33,844 nucleotides of DNA from Acetobacteraceae bacterium UBA6159 (GTDB lineage: Bacteria; Pseudomonadota; Alphaproteobacteria; Acetobacterales; Acetobacteraceae): NCBI GenBank assembly GCA_002422345.1, contig DIUL01000087.1, positions 5,023-38,866 on the forward strand, in the 5' to 3' direction. The notes beneath the pieces are model-generated. The model worked only from the letters and a program-made list of their open reading frames with translations, was not told the DNA's origin and made no database searches. Position numbers and translations under genes: made by a program. The number at the start of each line of letters is the position of its first letter. Position 1 is the stretch's first letter. Of this stretch, positions 1 to 7,560 are shown one piece after another.

Positions 1-40
1 TTACCCCCCACCCCAGCCCTCCCCCTCAAGGGGGGAGGGA
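1..40. repeat. GC-rich palindromic repeat, single divergent arm
   Basis: C-rich tract, a TCAA centre, then a G-rich tract, giving a hairpin between about 18 and 39. It resembles the arms of the paired repeats at 1758-1876 and 23122-23236 but is more divergent, and only one arm is visible because the window starts here. It lies directly upstream of the ABC transporter genes. The remaining bases to 110 show no gene and no riboswitch that I recognise. Confidence 0.6.
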
Positions 41-110
41 GTAGAGAGTTCCCTATTTGTTCTGATATAGCCTGCCCTACGCCCCCTAGGCAACCGCCGC
101 GTGCCACCCC

Positions 111-854
111 GTGCTGACCCTCTCCCACGTCGGGCGCCGCTTTCCGGGCGGGACCGAGGCCCTCCGGGACATCTCCCTCCAACTCCACCCCCACGACTTC
201 CTCGCCCTGCTCGGCCCCTCCGGCTGTGGCAAATCCACGTTGCTGCGGCTGATCGCGGGGCTGGACCAGCCGGACTCCGGGACCCTGGCCTGGTCGGACG
301 GCCACGCGCCCGGGCCGGGGGAGATCGGCTATGTCTTCCAGGATGCCACCCTCCTCCCCTGGGCCAGCGCGGCCGAGAACGTCTACCTTCCCCTCCGCCT
401 GCGCGGCGTGCCGCGAGAGGCAGCCCAGCCCGCCATCACCGCCGCGCTTGCCCGCGTCGGCCTGACGGGGTTCGAGGCCGCGCTGCCGCGACAACTCTCC
501 GGCGGCATGCGGATGCGTGTTTCCATCGCCCGTGCCCTGGTGACGAAGCCAAGGGTCCTGCTGATGGACGAACCTTTCGCCGCGCTGGATGAGTTCACCC
601 GGCACCGGCTGCAACTGGACCTGCTGGGGCTGTGGCGGGACCTCGGGACGACGATCGTCTTCGTCACCCATTCGATCTACGAGGCCGCGTTCCTCGCCCG
701 GCGCATCGTGCTGATGACCCCCCGCCCGGGGCGGATCGAGCGGGAGATCGCGTCTCCGCTGACCGAGGGCCGGGACATCCGCATGGACCCCGCCTATGCC
801 GCCCTGGTGCGGGAGATTTCGGGCGCGATGGAACAGGCGCAGGGCGCCGCATGA
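111..854 (+). CDS. ABC transporter ATP-binding protein (nitrate/sulfonate/taurine-type importer)
   Basis: Cytoplasmic ATPase of an ABC importer, 247 aa, the usual size for this family. All nucleotide-binding motifs are present: Walker A GPSGCGKST (35-43), Q-loop Gln77, signature LSGGM (129-133), Walker B VLLMDEP (149-155), D-loop ALD (158-160) and the H-loop His187. The GTG at 111 is chosen because it gives the standard N-terminus leading into strand 1. The gene overlaps the following permease by four bases (ATGA), so the two are translationally coupled. The family resemblance (SsuB/TauB/ThiZ group) is clear, but the substrate cannot be read from the ATPase. The solute-binding protein expected with it is not in the window and may lie to the left. 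Confidence 0.93.
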   Translation: MLTLSHVGRRFPGGTEALRDISLQLHPHDFLALLGPSGCGKSTLLRLIAGLDQPDSGTLAWSDGHAPGPGEIGYVFQDATLLPWASAAENVYLPLRLRGVPREAAQPAITAALARVGLTGFEAALPRQLSGGMRMRVSIARALVTKPRVLLMDEPFAALDEFTRHRLQLDLLGLWRDLGTTIVFVTHSIYEAAFLARRIVLMTPRPGRIEREIASPLTEGRDIRMDPAYAALVREISGAMEQAQGAA

Positions 855-1606
855 AATCCGCCTTGCTGCCCACCGCGTTTGGCCTGCTGGCGTTGGTGAT
901 CTGGGAAGGCGCGGTACGCCTGGCCCATATCCCGGACTACCTGCTGCCAGGGCCGATCGCCATCGTTGGCGCCTTCGTGGCGGACCCTTGGGGGCTGATG
1001 GTCTCCCTGGGCTCGACCCTGGCGGTGACCTTTGCCGCGTTGGTGGTGGCGGCGGTGCTCGGCGTGGCGATGGCTCTGGCGATGGCGGCGAGCCGCTGGG
1101 CCGAGGCCGCGATCCAGCCCTGGGCCATCGTGTTGCAGGTGACCCCGCTGCCGGCGATCGCGCCGCTGATCATCATCTGGGTGGGCGATCCGTTCACCTC
1201 CCTGGTCGTCTGCGCCGTGGTGGTGGCGTTCTTCCCGGTCTTCGCCAATACGGCGACGGGGCTGGCCTCGCCGCCGGCGGAGCTGGCGGATCTGTTCCGG
1301 TTGTACGGGGCGGGGCGGGCGAGGACGCTGTTCCTGCTGCGGCTGCCGGCGGCGCTGCCGTTCTTCCTGACGGGCTTGCGGATTTCCGGCGGGCTGGCGC
1401 TTGTGGGCGCGGTGGTGGCGGAGTTCGTGGCAGGCTCGGGCGGGTTCGCGTCGGGGTTGGCGTACCGGATCATGGAGGCGGGGTATCGGTTGCAGGTGCC
1501 TCGGATGTTCGCGGCGTTGGTGCTGCTGTCGCTGGCGGGGATTGTGATCAACGCGGGGCTGGGGGCGTTCGGGCGGGCGGTGATGCGGTGGCGGGGGGAT
1601 GCATGA
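851..1606 (+). CDS. ABC transporter permease (BPD_transp_1 family)
   Basis: Inner-membrane permease of 251 aa with about six hydrophobic segments. The central stretch TPLPAIAPLIIIW followed by VVAFFPVFANTATGL (roughly 97-138) is typical of SsuC/TauC/ThiX-type permeases and includes the coupling-loop region contacting the ATPase. The ATG at 851 overlaps the ATPase stop, and its own stop overlaps the next ATG at 1603, making a three-gene coupled unit. The open frame continues upstream to 632, but that part only shadows the ATPase. Likely substrates in this family are sulfonates, nitrate, or pyrimidine precursors of thiamine; nothing here decides between them. Confidence 0.92.
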   Translation: MKSALLPTAFGLLALVIWEGAVRLAHIPDYLLPGPIAIVGAFVADPWGLMVSLGSTLAVTFAALVVAAVLGVAMALAMAASRWAEAAIQPWAIVLQVTPLPAIAPLIIIWVGDPFTSLVVCAVVVAFFPVFANTATGLASPPAELADLFRLYGAGRARTLFLLRLPAALPFFLTGLRISGGLALVGAVVAEFVAGSGGFASGLAYRIMEAGYRLQVPRMFAALVLLSLAGIVINAGLGAFGRAVMRWRGDA

Positions 1607-2610
1607 ACAGGTTGCTGGTGTTTGGGCTGGGGTACTCCGGGCGGGCGGTTGCCGGTTTGGCGGTTGGGGCTGGGTGGGAGGTGGTTGGGACGTCGCGGAA
1701 GGTGGAGGTGGCCCCCGCTTCCCTGGAGGGCGGGAGGCAGGATCCCCCCGGACCGCGCCCCCACGCCCCCCCTCCCCTTGAGGGAGGGGGCTGGGGGGAG
1801 GGGTCTCGCAGCATTGTCCGGGGGGTATCACCCCTCCCCCCGTCCCCCTCCCTCAAGGGGAGGGCGGGCGTGGGGGTTACCGCCTTTGCCTCCGCGCACA
1901 CGGCCATTGCCAAGGCGACCCATATCCTTGCCACCGCTGCCCCGGGGCCGGAGGGCGACCCGGTCCTCGCCATCTACGCCGACGCTATCCGGGCAGCGCC
2001 GAACCTGCGCTGGATCGGCTACCTCTCCTCCACCGTCGTCTACGGAGACCGCTCCGGCGGCTGGGTGGAGGAGGACACCCCCCCAGCCCCCTCCCAGGAC
2101 CGCGGCCACCGCCGCCGCGCCGCCGAGATCGCGTGGGAGGCCTTCGCCGACCGGTGCGCGGTGGATATTTTCCGCCTCGCCGGCATCTACGGCCCGACTC
2201 GATCCATGTTCGACGACCTGCGGGAAGGCCGAGCGCGACGGATGGTGAAGCCGGGACACGCGTTTGGGCGGATCCATCGGGATGACATCGCCCGCGCCGT
2301 GCTGGCCGCCATGTCCCAGGACCGTCCCCCGGGAACGCGTGTCCTGAACCTGAACGACGACGAACCCGCCGAAAGCGCCGTCGTGGTCACCGAGGCGGCC
2401 CGCCTGCTCGGCGTCCCCCCGCCGCCGGAGGTCGCCTTCGAGGCCGCTCTCCCTACCATGTCCCCCATGGCCCGCAGCTTCTGGGCCGAGAACCGCAAGG
2501 TCGCCAGCCGCCAGACCAAGGCGGCTCTGGGGATCGAGTGGCTCTACCCGACGTACCGCGAGGGTCTACGCGCCATCCTGGCCGAGGAGAGCGGCGACCG
2601 TCCGGCGTAG
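1603..2610 (+). CDS. NAD(P)-binding epimerase/SDR (YeeZ-like) carrying an in-frame repeat insertion
   Basis: Atypical extended short-chain dehydrogenase, 335 aa. The N-terminus has the nucleotide-binding motif GLGYSGR (8-14). The core TVVYGDRSGGWVEED, the later RLAGIYGP and IHRDDIA segments, and a C-terminal RVLNLNDDEP region match the YeeZ-type family, whose reaction is unknown. Residues about 52-92, rich in Pro, Gly, Leu and Glu, are not part of the fold: they are encoded by a repeat made of two inverted 46-bp arms (1758-1803 and 1831-1876). The frame is kept through the insertion and the family pattern resumes at GVTAF. The insertion follows strand 2 of the Rossmann fold, so it could be a tolerated surface loop or could harm function. 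The start overlaps the permease stop. The 3' end overlaps the convergent hydrolase gene by 45 bases. Confidence 0.85.
   Translation: MNRLLVFGLGYSGRAVAGLAVGAGWEVVGTSRKVEVAPASLEGGRQDPPGPRPHAPPPLEGGGWGEGSRSIVRGVSPLPPSPSLKGRAGVGVTAFASAHTAIAKATHILATAAPGPEGDPVLAIYADAIRAAPNLRWIGYLSSTVVYGDRSGGWVEEDTPPAPSQDRGHRRRAAEIAWEAFADRCAVDIFRLAGIYGPTRSMFDDLREGRARRMVKPGHAFGRIHRDDIARAVLAAMSQDRPPGTRVLNLNDDEPAESAVVVTEAARLLGVPPPPEVAFEAALPTMSPMARSFWAENRKVASRQTKAALGIEWLYPTYREGLRAILAEESGDRPA
1758..1876. repeat. Paired inverted palindromic repeat inside a coding sequence
   Basis: Two 46-bp arms (1758-1803 and 1831-1876) are inverted copies matching at 43 of 46 positions by eye, separated by a 27-bp spacer. Each arm has a small centre (TTGA or TCAA) flanked by C- and G-runs, so each can also fold on itself. 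The pair lies in frame within the epimerase gene. The left arm matches the arm at 23122-23161 at 39 of 40 positions. The arrangement is that of REP doublets (REPIN/BIME-like). Confidence 0.9.
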
Positions 2611-3324
2611 CAGCGCCAGGTCGGAGGGGCGAGACAGCCGGTGGTCTCCGTCCTTGATGAGGATCACCTCGACATCGGTGGAGACGGCCTGCTGGGCGAT
2701 GGTCAGCGCCAGTTCCCACGGCACATCGGGGTCCGCCTGGCCGTGCAGCAGCCTGATGGGGCACGCAATCCGAAGCTCACCGGTCAGGACGTGGTGCTGT
2801 GCCCCATCCTCGATCAGCTTCATCGTGATCGGGGTGGGTTCGCCGTATTGGCTAGGGACGTACAGGATGCCGTCGCGCTTGAGCGTCGCCTGTTCGGCCG
2901 GTGCCATCGCGTCCCACATCAGGCGCTGGGTGAAATCGGGGGCCGCGGCGATGCCGACCAGGGCGGCGACCCGCTCGGGGCGGGCCAGCGCCGTCAGCAG
3001 CGCGATCCAGCCGCCCATCGATGATCCGACCAGGATCAGCTTCCCCGTCGTCAGCCGGTCGATCGCCGCCAGCGCGTCCGCCGCCCATTCCCCGATGGTG
3101 CCATCGGTAAACGCCCCGTCGCTCGCCCCATGGCCGGAGTAGTCGAAGCGCAGCATCCCCAACCCGCGTTCGGCCGCGAAGGCCGCGAGGCTGGTGGCCT
3201 TGTCGCCCGCCATGTCGCTGCGGAATCCAGGCAGGAAGACGATGGTCGGGCCGGTCCCCTCCACCCGCGCCCAGGCCAGATGGGTGCCGTCGCCGCGATC
3301 GAGGCGGCCCGTCGTCTCCGTCAT
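2566..3324 (-). CDS. Alpha/beta hydrolase (ABHD10-like)
   Basis: Serine hydrolase of 252 aa, complete. The nucleophile elbow is GSSMGG with Ser102. The acid is probably Asp200 in HGQADPD and the base His228 in DGDHRLS; the oxyanion region is LPGFRSDMAGDKA (31-43). This spacing and the wording around DYSGHG resemble ABHD10-type thioesterase/esterases. The ATG at 3324 is preferred over an upstream in-frame ATG at 3369 because the extra residues have no family counterpart and would run into the upstream gene. It follows the UbiK gene with one base between that gene's stop and this start. The real substrate is unknown. Confidence 0.88.
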   Translation of the reverse strand: MTETTGRLDRGDGTHLAWARVEGTGPTIVFLPGFRSDMAGDKATSLAAFAAERGLGMLRFDYSGHGASDGAFTDGTIGEWAADALAAIDRLTTGKLILVGSSMGGWIALLTALARPERVAALVGIAAAPDFTQRLMWDAMAPAEQATLKRDGILYVPSQYGEPTPITMKLIEDGAQHHVLTGELRIACPIRLLHGQADPDVPWELALTIAQQAVSTDVEVILIKDGDHRLSRPSDLALLRRTVAALLGQDGA

Positions 3325-3325
3325 A

Positions 3326-3631
3326 TCAGCGCCCGTCACCGGAAGGCCGGGGCGCGGTTTCCAGCGCACTCAAGCGTGCCTCCAGCACCGAAAGGCGCAT
3401 CGTGACCTCCGCGAGGCGTGCCTCGGCGGCTTCCTGGCCAGCCCGGGCATTGGCGGCGAGTTCGGCGATCGCGTCGAATTCATCCCGCCGGATCAGGTCC
3501 AGCCGGCGGATCGTCTCATCGACGCGGGCCTTGACCATGGCCTCGGCTTCCTCACGCAGGCCGGCCAGGGCCGAGATCGCGCCTCCGGCCACGCCGGCGA
3601 GGTCGTCGAAAATGCGGGGGCGGTCGGCCAT
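3326..3631 (-). CDS. ubiK: UbiK-type accessory factor (BMFP / YqiC family)
   Basis: Small protein of 101 aa, predicted all-helical: an N-terminal amphipathic helix, a short linker and a C-terminal coiled coil (about 55-90) of Glu/Ala/Leu heptads with SVLEARLSALE. This is the architecture of the BMFP/YqiC family. In Enterobacteria the member UbiK helps the ubiquinone-biosynthesis complex. A good Shine-Dalgarno sequence (AGGAG) lies about six bases before the ATG. It is first in a two-gene unit with the hydrolase and is divergent from rfaD across 65 bases. The symbol is given by family resemblance; the role in this organism is inferred. Confidence 0.82.
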   Translation of the reverse strand: MADRPRIFDDLAGVAGGAISALAGLREEAEAMVKARVDETIRRLDLIRRDEFDAIAELAANARAGQEAAEARLAEVTMRLSVLEARLSALETAPRPSGDGR

Positions 3632-3696
3632 CGGTGATCTCCTGGATGGAACGTCGTGCTTTCAACAGGCAAGCCGGGTCCGTATAACCCCTTGCC

Positions 3697-4677
3697 ATGA
3701 TCCTCGTAACTGGCGGCGCCGGCTTCATCGGCTCCAACCTTCAGGCGGCGCTGGTGCGGCGCGGCCTGGAAACCGTCGTGGTCGACCGTCTCGGGTCCGA
3801 CGACAAATGGCGCAACCTGGCCAAGCATCCCCCCGCGGGCATCGTCGCGCCGGAGGAGCTGGACGCCTTCCTGGCGCGCCATCCGCCGGTCGAGATGGTG
3901 TTCCATATGGGGGCGATCAGCGAAACCACAGCCCGCGACGGCGACCTGACATGGGCGACCAACGTGGAACTGTCCCGCAAGCTATGGGACTGGTGCGCCG
4001 ACCGCGGCGCCCGCTTCGTCTATGCCTCCTCGGCCGCGACCTACGGCGCGATGGCGGAAGGGTTCGAGGACGAATTTTCGATCGCCGCGCTGGACAAGCT
4101 GCGTCCCCTGAACCTGTACGGCTGGACCAAGCACGCCTTCGACACGCTGGTGATCCGCCATCTGCTCAAGGCGTCGAAGCGCCCGCCGCAATGGGCGGGG
4201 CTGAAGTTCTTCAACGTCTACGGCCCGAACGAGTATCACAAGGGATCCATGATCTCGGTCGTGAAGGTCAAGCATGATGAGGTCGCGGCGGGAAACCCCG
4301 CCCGCCTGTTCAAGTCCGACGTGCCGGGTCTGGCCGATGGGCAGCAGGCGCGAGACTTCATCTGGGTCGGCGATGTGGTCGATGTGATGCTCTGGCTGAT
4401 GGACAAGCCGGCCGTCAGCGGGCTGTTCAACCTCGGCACCGGGCAGGCGCGCACCTACCTGGACCTGGCGCACGCGGTCTGCGACGCGGCGGGCCAGCCG
4501 CGGCGGGTGGAGTTCATCACCATGCCGGACAAGCTGCGCGGGCAGTACCAGTCCTTCACCCAGGCCTCGATGGACAAGCTGCGGGGCGTTGGGTTCAACG
4601 GCCAGTTCACGCCGCTGGAGGACGGGATCCGGCGCTATGTCCAGGACTACCTGGCCAGCGGCGACATCTACGCGTGA
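3697..4677 (+). CDS. rfaD: ADP-L-glycero-D-manno-heptose 6-epimerase
   Basis: Cytoplasmic epimerase of 326 aa that converts ADP-D-glycero-heptose to ADP-L-glycero-heptose for LPS inner core assembly. The NADP-binding motif is GGAGFIG (6-12), the SSAATYG active-site segment is at 111-117, and the catalytic Tyr141/Lys145 lie in YGWTK. Further family hallmarks are FNVYGPNEYHKG, where the chain contacts the heptose, and ARDFIWVGDVVDV. The ATG at 3697 begins directly at the first strand. The stop overlaps the GTG of lgt. It implies the organism makes heptose-containing LPS, in keeping with the heptosyltransferase-like gene at 8979-10496. Confidence 0.95.
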   Translation: MILVTGGAGFIGSNLQAALVRRGLETVVVDRLGSDDKWRNLAKHPPAGIVAPEELDAFLARHPPVEMVFHMGAISETTARDGDLTWATNVELSRKLWDWCADRGARFVYASSAATYGAMAEGFEDEFSIAALDKLRPLNLYGWTKHAFDTLVIRHLLKASKRPPQWAGLKFFNVYGPNEYHKGSMISVVKVKHDEVAAGNPARLFKSDVPGLADGQQARDFIWVGDVVDVMLWLMDKPAVSGLFNLGTGQARTYLDLAHAVCDAAGQPRRVEFITMPDKLRGQYQSFTQASMDKLRGVGFNGQFTPLEDGIRRYVQDYLASGDIYA

Positions 4678-5474
4678 TTCCGGCCTTCCTGTTCCCGCAG
4701 ATCGACCCGGTCATCTTCCAGGTCGGTCCGCTGGCGATCCGCTGGTACGCGCTGGCCTATATCGCCGGGCTGGTGATCGGCTGGCGGTTGATGCGGCGGC
4801 TGGTCGCGAAGACCCCCGCGGTCGCCACGCCCACGCAGGTCGATGACTTCCTCACCTGGGCCACGCTCGGCGTCGTCATCGGCGGGCGCCTCGGCTACGT
4901 GCTGTTCTACCAGTTCGGGATCTTCCTGGACCGGCCGCTGCACATCTTCGCCGTCTGGGAAGGCGGCATGAGCTTCCATGGCGGCATGCTGGGCGTCGCC
5001 ATCGCGACCTTCTGGTTCTGCCGCCGCAACGCGATCCCCCTGCTGGGCTTCGCCGACCGCATCGCCGTTGTGGCCCCGATCGGGCTGTTCTTCGGCCGCA
5101 TCGCCAATTTCATCAATGGGGAGCTGTGGGGGCGGATCGCCTCGGCCGACCTGCCCTGGGCGGTGATCTTCCCGCATGCCGGTCCTTTCCCCCGCCACCC
5201 GAGCCAGCTTTACCAGGCCGGGCTGGAGGGGCTGGAACTGTTCGTCCTGCTGATCATCCTGGTCCAGCGCGACAGCATTCGCGAGCGCGCGGGCTTCCTG
5301 ACCGGCGTGTTCCTCGCCGGCTACGCGATTGCCCGCATGATCGGGGAGATGTTCCGGGAGCCGGATGCCTTCCTGGGGTTCCTCGCCTTCGGCACGACCA
5401 TGGGCCAGATTCTATCGGTGCCCATGCTGGCGATCGGGGTCTGGCTGATCCACCGGGCGCGTCCGGCCGCCTGA
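4674..5474 (+). CDS. lgt: Phosphatidylglycerol–prolipoprotein diacylglyceryl transferase
   Basis: Integral membrane enzyme, 266 aa, catalysing the first step of lipoprotein maturation: transfer of diacylglycerol to the lipobox cysteine. The family signature GRIANFINGELWG (141-153) and the FHGGMLG motif (101-107, His102) are both intact, with seven likely membrane segments. The GTG start at 4674 overlaps the rfaD stop by four bases, implying coupled translation. One base separates its stop from the next gene. Length and motifs are standard. Confidence 0.96.
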   Translation: MIPAFLFPQIDPVIFQVGPLAIRWYALAYIAGLVIGWRLMRRLVAKTPAVATPTQVDDFLTWATLGVVIGGRLGYVLFYQFGIFLDRPLHIFAVWEGGMSFHGGMLGVAIATFWFCRRNAIPLLGFADRIAVVAPIGLFFGRIANFINGELWGRIASADLPWAVIFPHAGPFPRHPSQLYQAGLEGLELFVLLIILVQRDSIRERAGFLTGVFLAGYAIARMIGEMFREPDAFLGFLAFGTTMGQILSVPMLAIGVWLIHRARPAA

Positions 5475-5475
5475 C

Positions 5476-6453
5476 ATGGAGCGGTTGGACGCCTTCATGG
5501 CGCGGGCCAACGCGGCCTATTACGCGACCCGCGACCCCTTCGCCGACTTCACCACCGCCCCCGAGATCAGCCAGGTCTTCGGGGAGGTCCTGGGCCTCTG
5601 GTCCGCGGTGATGTGGACGATGATCGGCCGACCGGCCCCGGTCCGGCTGATCGAGGTCGGGCCCGGCCGCGGAACCCTGATGGCCGATGCGCTGCGGGCG
5701 ATCCGGCGGGCGATGCCGGAGTTCGGGGATGCGGTGCGGGTCGATCTGGTCGAAACCTCCCCCCGCCTGCGCGCGATCCAGGCTGGGGCGGTGCCCGATG
5801 CCCACTGGCACGACCGGCTGGAGGACGTGCCGGACGGCCCCTTCATCCTGCTGGCCAATGAATTCCTGGATGCCCTGCCGATCCGCCAGTTCGTCCGCCG
5901 GGGCGATGGCTGGGCCGAACGCTTCGTCGGGCCGGAGGGCTTTGCCGAACAACCGGCGGACATTCTCCCGTGGCCCGAACCGCTGCCCGAGGGCGCGATC
6001 GTCGAACGGTCGGACGCCGCCGCGGCCATCGCCGCAATGGTGGCGGGCCGGCTGGCGCGGGCGCCGGGTGCGGCCCTGTTCCTCGACTACGGCCCCGAGC
6101 ACAGCGCCCCCGGCGAGAGCCTTCAGGCGCTGTCGGGTGGGGTGCCGGTCGATCCGCTGTCTCCCGCCGGGACCGCCGACCTGACCGCGCATGTCGATTT
6201 CGCCGCCTTCGCCGTTGCGGCGCGGGCTGGCGGCGCGGCGACACATGGTCCGGTGCCGCAGGGCCTGTTCCTCGCGCGCCTGGGCCTGTTTCAGCGCGCC
6301 AACCGGTTGGCCCAGGGGCGCCCGCCGGCCGAGGCATCCGCGATCATGGAGTCCGCCCGCCGGCTGGGCGAACCGAACCGGATGGGGCGGCTGTTCAAGG
6401 CGCTGGCGGTGACGCGGGACGGGATGGGGGATCTGCCGGGGTTCGTGGGGTAG
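5476..6453 (+). CDS. SAM-dependent methyltransferase, MidA / NDUFAF7 family
   Basis: Class I methyltransferase of 325 aa. Family features: the N-terminal YYATRDPFADFTTAPEISQ segment (15-33), the SAM-binding motif EVGPGRGT (60-67) and ILLANEFLDALPIRQF, which contains the NEFxDALP motif. In mitochondria NDUFAF7 methylates an arginine of a complex I subunit; the bacterial role is presumed similar. It follows lgt by one base, a common alphaproteobacterial order. The usual next gene (pgeF/laccase-domain) is absent; instead the stop codon directly abuts the stop of the convergent broken reductase. Confidence 0.92.
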   Translation: MERLDAFMARANAAYYATRDPFADFTTAPEISQVFGEVLGLWSAVMWTMIGRPAPVRLIEVGPGRGTLMADALRAIRRAMPEFGDAVRVDLVETSPRLRAIQAGAVPDAHWHDRLEDVPDGPFILLANEFLDALPIRQFVRRGDGWAERFVGPEGFAEQPADILPWPEPLPEGAIVERSDAAAAIAAMVAGRLARAPGAALFLDYGPEHSAPGESLQALSGGVPVDPLSPAGTADLTAHVDFAAFAVAARAGGAATHGPVPQGLFLARLGLFQRANRLAQGRPPAEASAIMESARRLGEPNRMGRLFKALAVTRDGMGDLPGFVG

Positions 6454-7550
6454 CTACCGCATCGGCGGCAACCACCCCCGATCCCGATACACCGCGAACC
6501 ACTTGCGGAACATCGCCTCGGTATCCATCACCTCGGTGAACCCCGCCTGCATGATCTTCACGGTCGACACGAACGACGCTGGTCCCGCCGCATCCTGCCC
6601 ATACCGCATCTGGTAATCGGCATATTCCAGCGACAGGCCGACGAAATCCTCCAGCCCGGGCGACGACAGCCCATGGCGCACCCGCAGGGCATCCCAGGCC
6701 GCGATCCCCTCGGGCGACAGATGCGTGCGCAATGAAAATGGTTCCCGTGCATCCCCTCGCATCCCCAGCGCGTCGGCGACCGCCGGCCAGACATTCTCCC
6801 ACACGAAGACATCGCCGTTGGTGACGTTGAACACCTCATTCCGCGCCGCCGGCGCATCCCCCGCCCAGGCAATGGCGCGGGCGAGCAGATCGGCATCCAC
6901 CGCCTGGCTCACCCGAGGCCCGCCACCGGGATAGGGCAGGGCGGTCCCCTTCTCCCGCATCAGCGCGGCATGCACGCCCAAAGCCGGTATCAGGTTCATG
7001 GCGCCGCCAATCGCCTCCCCCACGATCAGGACGGGACGCAGGATGGAGAAGTGCCAGGACGAGCCAGGCTGCCTCTCCCGCAGATAGTCCTCCTGGTTCC
7101 AGTAGAAATTCGGCTGCTCCCGCATCTCCGACCGGCCTTCCCGCGCCGGCACGGTGATCGGGCGGACATGCACGCCGTAGGCCTTGGTCCCTTGCAGCAG
7201 GGTCACATGCCGCAACCCCGGCGCCGCCCGGACCAGCGGTTCCAGCAGGTTCCGCAGCATCCGGTCGTTCGTCTCGATCTGCGCCTGGTTGCGCCAGCCA
7301 TCGACCAGCCCCGGCAACTCGAACAACGCCGCTAGACAAGATGCGTGACATCCCCAAACACCCCGGCCGCCGCCTCGCACGCGGCCGGGTCCGTCAGGTC
7401 GAGCGGGATATGCGCCGCCCCATGCAGGTCATGCGGCACGCGGCGCGACAGCGCGATCACCCGCGTGTCCGCTTCGGCGCCGAAATGCTTCAGCGCCGCA
7501 TAGCCCACCAGGCCAGTCGCGCCGGCGATCAGGACCGTCTTGCTTGGCAT
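6454..7550 (-). pseudogene. PRISE-like SDR (enone reductase family), split by a one-base frameshift
   Basis: The N-terminal 72 codons (7550-7332) encode an intact nucleotide-binding start with GATGLVG and end at a TAG after GDVTHLV. The rest lies in another frame, down to 6454, resuming with AALFELPGL. Reading GTC-TA-GCG-GCG with one pyrimidine added between 7332 and 7333 restores VYAALFE and a protein of about 365 aa. The downstream part has the PRISE catalytic features: the GTK lysine motif and the tyrosine in NFYWNQED, as in progesterone 5-beta-reductase/iridoid-synthase-like enzymes. All other regions look intact, so this is either a recent mutation or a sequencing error. It follows the NtaA-like monooxygenase by 10 bases. 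Confidence 0.85.
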
Positions 7551-7560
7551 GACGGGGGGC

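Noticed and set aside
41..110. Riboswitch (TPP or other) before the ABC transporter
   Set aside because: I could not identify any conserved riboswitch core; only the repeat arm is visible.
796..2610. One long frame spanning permease and epimerase
   Set aside because: The first part is out of frame with the real permease; the epimerase starts at the ATG at 1603 overlapping the permease stop.
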